From: Diphasiastrum complanatum
Lineage: Eukaryota > Streptophyta > Lycopodiopsida > Lycopodiales > Lycopodiaceae
Assembly (NCBI GenBank): GCA_029204225.1
Contig: CM055094.1
Coordinates: 4,580,063-4,644,062 of the forward strand
Reading direction: 5' to 3'
DNA: 64,000 nt
This document shows, piece by piece, positions 59,244 to 64,000 of the stretch; the first letter of the stretch is position 1; the number at the start of each line of letters is the position of its first letter. The notes beneath the pieces were generated by a model, which was not told where the DNA came from, made no database searches, and worked only from the letters and a program-made list of their open reading frames with translations. Position numbers and translations under genes: made by a program.

Positions 59244-60099
59244 TTGTTATAGGCGTGAGGAAATATTATGGAAGTGGCAAGGCAGATGGGAGTGGTTCCA
59301 CCAGCCTTTGCATGCTATGGCTTGCCTCCTTCACCCTCTGTGGAGAAATGAAGAGCAGTTCCATGATGTAAAGCTTCGATGAGGATGCACACTTACACTA
59401 AGAGTGTCTACAATGATTCTGTAGTGCAGCATGCACTCAAGAATGATCTCAATGTCTTCAGGTATGGATAATGCGACTCCTATAGCATCAATACGTTGTA
59501 ACTTGTAGCTAGCAACTATAATGTACATTCGCAATTTTGTTAGGTGACAGGTCTTTCTTATTATCTTGCCATACACTGAATCCTAAATCCCGATAACTTT
59601 TAAGTGCACGCTCATGAAAAGATTTCAATGTGCGTAGGTGTGAGCTATTGGACTTCGGGTGTCCAGGAGCACTACTTTGAGAAGGACAATTGCAGCCTAT
59701 CTCCTGGTGGGACAACCATGGCAGTGATGTTCCGAGGCTACAGAATAGACTCTCCCCAACACAATTAGACAAGTTGGTATATGTGCATGCCAACTTGCGG
59801 CTTTTGAAGAAGCTAAGAGAGACGAGGGAGCCTGTCCAGGTAAATTGTAATTTCTGAGTGTGCACAATGCGATGTGTTTGAACTTTAAAAGTTGGAGTTT
59901 AAACGTTGTAAGTCTGTCACAAGTCATTGGTCAGAACTCTAATTTGAAATTGTGATGAGGTTAAATAGGTAAATCCCGATGAGATCGACGTCACCACGGT
60001 TCCAAACTTGCCACCAAGGTCACAAGAGGAGGATATCTACTCACTGCTCCATGATGAGGACTTATTAGATTAACTCCAATTTCTAGCTTAGAATTGTTG

Positions 60100-60783
60100 G
60101 AAAGAGGTGTGTGAAAGATAGGTCGAACTCGAAACTCGAACGCTGTCAGGTAGTGGATCGACGATGGACATGCTTGAGCCTGAAGCTCGGATTGTCGTGT
60201 CAATGGCAGGCGATAAAGGTTCTCCTGATACAATATCTTTGCCTTTGATGTCGATGAACTGATCCTCGATAAAGATTGTATCCCGGCTGAACAAGATTTG
60301 CTGGGTATCGAGATCATACAGCTTGTATGTGTTATCAGATGAAGTATAACCAATCAGGATGGTCTTGAGACCTTGGAAGTCGAATTTCTTCCTCGTCTCT
60401 TTCGGGATCTACGCGTAGGCGACGCATCCTAACACTCAACATACATTTAGCTGATTCAACCAGAGTACGGTTCTTCCTCTCGGTCAAGCCATTTGACTGA
60501 GGACTATAAGGAGTGATGAATTGCTGCTCAATGCCTTGGCTCTGGCAATACTCCTTAAATTCAGTAGAGATGTACTCTCCACCATTGTCAGACCTCAGGG
60601 CCTTGATCGTCCTTCCAGTCTCTTTTTCTGCACGCTCCTTGAAGATTTTGAAGCATTTGAAAGCTTTTGATTTCTTCTTGATAAAATACACCATGGTCCT
60701 TCTGGAGAATTCATCAATAAAAGTTATGAAATACTTTGCATCCTTCAGAGAAGGATTCTTCATCGGGCCACAAATGTCTGTAT
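60100..60783 (-). pseudogene. Copia integrase fragment, same family as 9.7-10.5 kb
   Basis: Minus strand: GPMKNPSLKDAKYFITFIDE, FSRRTMVYFIKKKSKAF, ALRSDNGGEYISTEFKEYCQ and NGLTERKNRTLVESAKCML, then a deletion of about 150 bases relative to the 10-kb copy. The C-terminal YDL..QQILFSRD and the linker AIDTTIRASGS follow. Unlike the 10-kb copy it keeps the second catalytic Asp (LRSDNGG). It begins within the core (no zinc module) and ends before RT. Confidence 0.85.
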
Positions 60784-61448
60784 GTACATGGAATGGACAC
60801 TCCAGTTTCTCTCACAAGCGACTGCAGTGCAGTCCTGTGAGAGAATCCTGATGGCAAGACGACACAATTGGAAGACATCAACCCCAAACTTCGACCACCA
60901 TGACACGGGACGTAGCTGGCCTGAATCACAGCTCAAGGGGCAGTTAGTACTTACTACTAGCAAGTTGCAACCAAGTTCCAACAAGTTACAATATGATTGA
61001 CTAATTGTGTAGTAAAATGTGAAGTAACAAGTTTAAACTGTAATGGACCATGGTCAGTATATTACCCTCTCTCAAAAGCGTCGGGCAGTGGCGAACTCCA
61101 AGGTCTCCTGTCTGAAAATCTGACGCTCATCCAGCAGGTTAACAAGTGACAAGACAAGATGATAGATCCGAGATCGTAAATTGTAATTCAAATTTAATGG
61201 CAAATTTCAATGACAAATGATCATTTGAATATTGACAAATTACAATCATGATTCATGATTCATGATTAAACATAAATAGCTAGTTGCAAATAACAAGTAA
61301 TAAGTATGCATTATGGCATGTGCAATGCCACCACATGGCACAATGTATGAAAACTTAATGTACAAATTACAATGTACATACTACATAATACATATCAATG
61401 ATCTCAGATCAATCATCATAAAGTCTTTAAAGTTTACAATGCATAGAT
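60784..61448. other. Unassigned region
   Basis: No recognised domain. Rich in repeated 'caaat', 'gatcaat' and 'acaagt' words at 61140-61440. The left end of the minus-strand hAT copy would be expected here but I see no terminus with target duplication. Confidence 0.3.
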
Positions 61449-61975
61449 TTAAAAGGATAGCAGTACGTATTGGGCCCATGCCTTCCTGAGAGGCTCTAGC
61501 TTCTGGTCAACAGAAGCCCGCTCATCAAGAAGTCCCTTCGTCCTCAGGTGCTCACAAGATGGCCCCGGCCACACCTGCCCAATCGCACTCACTGCACTCA
61601 TCGCCCTCCTCCATGCCAGGGTCCTAGCCAGATGAAATGGTAGATCGCAGGTGTAGAACAACTGTCGAACGGCAACCTCTGCCTCTGCCATGGCTCTGGG
61701 AGCGAAGCTGGACACATAGTACTCCCTACCCCCCATCTGTGTAGTGCGGCCCCGTCTACCTCTCCCTCTCTCAGGTGGATGATGTGGTGCCGGTATGGTC
61801 ATGGCTGGAGGTGGTGTCGAGGATCCTGCACCAAAAGGCGGGTCAGGCCAGGTACTAGACCTTGCCTCATCTGCAGCTCTTTCCTCTGAGCCATGGGAAG
61901 CGAGGGGCGAGTAGATGGCAACTGGGGGGCGTGATGTGGCGGCCTCTGGTTGTGTCGCTGTGATTGCATCTCGAT
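61449..61975 (-). pseudogene. hAT transposase, exon 2 (truncated)
   Basis: After acceptor ttttttggcag the frame reads DRDAITATQPEAATSRPPV, a Pro/Ser/Arg-rich linker (PERGRGRRGRTTQMGG), then AVRQLFYTCDLPFHLARTLA, WRRAMSAVSAIGQVWPGP and LRTKGLLDERASVDQKLEPL. 'fyt..lPFhlars..fr.m..ai...g..y..P....lr..lL......v...l.p....W' is the entry to the DUF659 region of plant hAT transposases. It stops shortly after KAWAQY, so the catalytic RNase H-like core and dimerisation domain are missing. Spliced in frame from exon 1. Confidence 0.75.
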
Positions 61976-62146
61976 CTGCCAAAAAAGACAAATTACAATA
62001 CATATTACAATTTAGAAATTAGATGATCAATGATCGTTGAACTTGAAACTTGAAACTTCAGACGTGATGTATCATGTGAGACTTGAGTTAAAACTTAAAA
62101 CTTGATCAATGTTTGAAGTGTAAGAGTCTCTCAATTGAATGTTTAC

Positions 62147-62396
62147 CTCTCGTTCTGGGCCCCATCCTCGAAGGGCCAACCTCCTCCGATGCGATAGGAG
62201 TGAGTAGCGTGTCAGGAGCATGCATGCAAGGGGCAATCTCGTACCCCCTCAAACGTAACAAATGTGCCCTGATGCGTGTGGGCCCTCCAGTGTAAGACTG
62301 GTGACAGTATCTGCAAGTCCATTTCTTTGTGCCCGATGTGCCATAGGCCGCAGCGATGGTGACGAGATCCCACAAGGGATCCCTCTCCCTCGGCAT
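62147..62396 (-). pseudogene. hAT transposase, exon 1: BED zinc finger
   Basis: ATG 62396 starts MPRERDPLWDLVTIAAAYGT, followed by KKWTCRYCHQSYTGGPTRIR, AHLLRLRGYEIAPC: a BED-type zinc finger (C-X2-C ... H ... C), the DNA-binding module at the N-terminus of hAT transposases. The donor gagag|gtaaac and 171-base intron (61976-62146) restore the frame (PRTR-DRDA). Only two bases separate the start codon from a (CT)29 tract on its 5' side. Confidence 0.78.

Positions 62397-62398
<2 letters not shown>

Positions 62399-62456
<58 letters not shown>
62399..62456. repeat. (TC)29 microsatellite next to the hAT start codon
   Basis: 58 bases of TC. On the transposase strand this is a GA tract ending two bases before ATG 62396, so it would form the 5' leader. 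Confidence 0.95.
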
Positions 62457-62459
<3 letters not shown>

Positions 62460-62665
62460 TCTTGAGGAGTCTGAGGTCTCTAATATCTATGTAGTACACT
62501 GGGTACTCTAAATTCTAAATTCTAATCTAGTTTCTAACCCCAACTGCTAACTTCTAACTCCTAAGTTCTAACTAAACTCTAGTAACTACTAAGTTCTAAC
62601 TCGAACTAACTCCTAAGTTCTAACTTCTAACTAAGTAGCTACCCAGGTCCCACACCCCTCTCACA
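62457..62665. repeat. Degenerate 'ctaagttctaact' repeat
   Basis: Irregular repetition of taactcctaagttctaact and variants from 62510 to 62640, in the upstream part of the hAT copy. Confidence 0.6.
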
Positions 62666-62689
62666 ATGCCCAAGCCCCACATTGAACCC

Positions 62690-62771
62690 CATCAACATTC
62701 AACACACACACAATGTCACACACACACAAAATATCGGACAGTGCACACACACAATCACTCACACATACACA

Positions 62772-62806
<35 letters not shown>

Positions 62807-63003
62807 TCAGTGCTCACACAAACTCAAAGTGCATACATCTCAAGGCTCACACACACACACACACACACACAATATCATAATATCACACACACACACACTC
62901 TCTCTCTCACACACACAATCACTGATTCACTCAAGTCTCACACACACATCAAAAGAGTCAACACACACACACACACAAAATCTCAAGACTTACACACACA
63001 CCA

Positions 63004-63099
<96 letters not shown>
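62690..63099. repeat. Interrupted (CA)n blocks followed by (TC)46
   Basis: CA-rich sequence with several pure CA runs (for example 62775-62803 and 62850-62871) broken by words such as aatatc and tctcaa. It runs into 93 bases of pure TC at 63007-63099. Confidence 0.9.
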
Positions 63100-63101
<2 letters not shown>

Positions 63102-63129
63102 CGCGAACAGACGAACAGACCCGTCACCC

Positions 63130-63242
63130 GTTCGGAAATCGTTTAGGGCCCCGCAGACGGTTCGAACGGTTCGAACCGGGTCCGAACGATTCGATGGTTC
63201 GAACGGTGAGAGGCGGTTCAAACTGCGTTCGATGCAACCTTG
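63130..63242 (-). mobile_element. hAT terminus with TTCGAA subterminal cluster
   Basis: On the minus strand the end reads CAAGGTTGCATCGAACGCAG, matching the hAT end at 58352 (CATAGTTGCA) at 8 of 10 positions. Inward it holds ggttcgaacggttcgaacc, cgaacgattcgatgg and ttcgaacgg, a cluster of TTCGAA-type words. Coding similarity to the Ty3 integrase tail starts within a few bases outside, so 63242 is the likely junction. The other end of the element was not found. Confidence 0.55.
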
Positions 63243-63758
63243 GCGCCGACTATGATGAAGGCGAATCTGGTGAATGGCAGCTGGTAAGAAAGGGAACAGC
63301 TCAGGATCTATAGGAAATGTGAGATCACGAGGAGCATCATCCTCAATGGCAGCACATAACAGGCTAACATGAAAGGTATCACAGGCACGTGTACAAGCAG
63401 GCAACTGTAAACAATATGTAACAGGACTGAGGAACTCCAAAATACGATAAGGCCCATAATAACGTGGTGCAAGCTTCTCAGTAGAAGCGTGGCCCTGAAC
63501 AAAATGACGTCGTGCAAAACGTAGCCAGAGATAAACCATATCACCAACCTGAAACTCAACATGACGATGATAGCGATCAAAAGAAGTCTGATAGCGCTGC
63601 TGGACATGCTGTAAATTAGTAGCCCTAGCAATAAGCTCCCAAACACCTGACAAGAAAGAAGCAATGGTGACTAGTGTATCATCAGGAGGAAGAGGCACCC
63701 GTGGCAAAAGAGCCATGTTCTGGAACGTGATCCGGGATTTCCCATTAGGGTTTCCCAC
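63243..63758 (-). pseudogene. Ty3/gypsy integrase C-terminus
   Basis: Minus strand: QQRYQTSFDRYHRHVEFQVG, GDMVYLWLRFARR, KLAPRYYGPYRILEFLSPVT, YCLQLPACTRACDTFHVSLL. This is the 'F.vGD.VyL.l.......KL.pRyyGPy.i......vaY.L.LP.....HvFHVS.L' domain that ends Ty3 integrases. The frame is open for about 170 codons and is cut at 63243 by the hAT terminus, beyond which reading continues only through hAT and microsatellite sequence. Upstream (above 63758) the integrase core is absent. Confidence 0.8.
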
Positions 63759-64000
63759 AGCACAATGTTTTTTTTGCTTTGTGTGCCAATATGGGTATCA
63801 GATTAAAGGTGTTTTCAAGAGCAATTCAATTACCTAGGTTGGCCGGAGTTCCAAGAGGAGAGCGGTCCAATTTTGGGCCATTAAGCGATTCTTTATCGAA
63901 CATCTCTATTTCTGCAATATGTGAAACGAAATCACATTTTGAGCCGATAAGAAAGGCGAAACTCCAATGCTCGTACTAACATAGCTATTATAGCTATACT
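63759..64000. other. Unassigned edge of window
   Basis: No gene recognised. The 22 bases from 63786 (caatatgggtatcagattaa) match 58471 (caatatgggtatcagatgaa) in the non-autonomous hAT element with one change. Confidence 0.3.

Larger units (their letters stand above)
58035..60073 (+). pseudogene. hAT transposase relic, C-terminal half, interrupted
   Basis: Plus strand. SSFWDEARVLVTVLQPLYSI and YKFMDRLGAQLRSCM (58050-58222) match the mid-region 'FW.....i....PL...LR..D' of plant DUF659-type hAT transposases. GRWEWFHQPLHAMACLLHPL (59285-59350) is the next block. ISWWDNHGSDVPRL and NRLSPTQLDKLVYVHANLRL (59690-59815) form the hAT C-terminal dimerisation domain. An exon 59664-59839 ends PVQ before gtaaat; the last exon, 59969-60073, encodes VNPDEIDVTTVPNLPPRS to the stop. 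Stops and deletions make it non-functional. The insertion at 58352-59235 splits it. Confidence 0.7.

Noticed and set aside
63150-63230. tRNA-like box B sequences (ggttcgaa)
   Set aside because: No box A at the right distance and no cloverleaf; repeated TTCGAA words fit a hAT subterminal cluster better.

Overview
The window reads as nuclear DNA of a land plant with a large, repeat-choked genome. I see spliced genes with GT-AG introns, LTR retrotransposons primed by initiator tRNA-Met, chromodomain-type Ty3 elements, plant hAT transposases, LINE relics and very long AG/CT microsatellites. Introns of 6.6 and 7.8 kb filled with transposons in one host gene favour a gymnosperm, fern or lycophyte over a compact angiosperm, but this is inference and the species cannot be named. 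Only about 1.2 kb is convincingly host protein-coding.

Layout. 0-1.2 kb: Ty3 gag relic (minus). 2.2-7.5 kb: 3' half of an old Ty3 element (plus): integrase, a long decayed unknown ORF, polypurine tract and LTR. 9.4-15.8 kb: scrambled Ty1/copia cluster in which a minus-strand gag-integrase half with its 5' LTR is joined head to head to a plus-strand RT/RNase H-3' LTR half, followed by a piece of another copia family. 15.9-17.3 kb: reverse-transcriptase-like relic resembling Penelope elements. 18.2-21.2 kb: decayed copia element. 21.5-23 kb: Ty3 scraps. 25.2-26.2 kb: host gene 1, a pterin-4a-carbinolamine dehydratase (minus), with a ~70-bp repeat array just downstream. 27.6-32.5 kb: copia element (minus) with both LTRs and gag-protease-integrase but no RT. 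33.8-37.8 kb: Ty3 relics in both orientations. 40.2-40.6 kb: copia scrap. 41.97-57.16 kb: three 3' exons of host gene 2, an ER metallopeptidase 1-like (M28) membrane protein (minus). Its introns hold a chromovirus in inverted pieces, two LINE relics and microsatellites. 58-60.1 kb: hAT transposase relic (plus) interrupted by an 884-bp non-autonomous hAT element with a perfect 8-bp target duplication and a GC-rich minisatellite. 60.1-60.8 kb: copia relic. 61.4-63.24 kb: N-terminal hAT transposase piece (minus) and a hAT terminus set into a Ty3 integrase tail (63.24-63.76 kb).

The two host genes look independent. One encodes a small pterin dehydratase, the other a polytopic ER peptidase-like protein of which only the C-terminal part lies here. 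Everything else is mobile DNA at various stages of decay: nearly every pol gene has stops, frameshifts, lost catalytic or zinc-binding residues, or whole domains removed.
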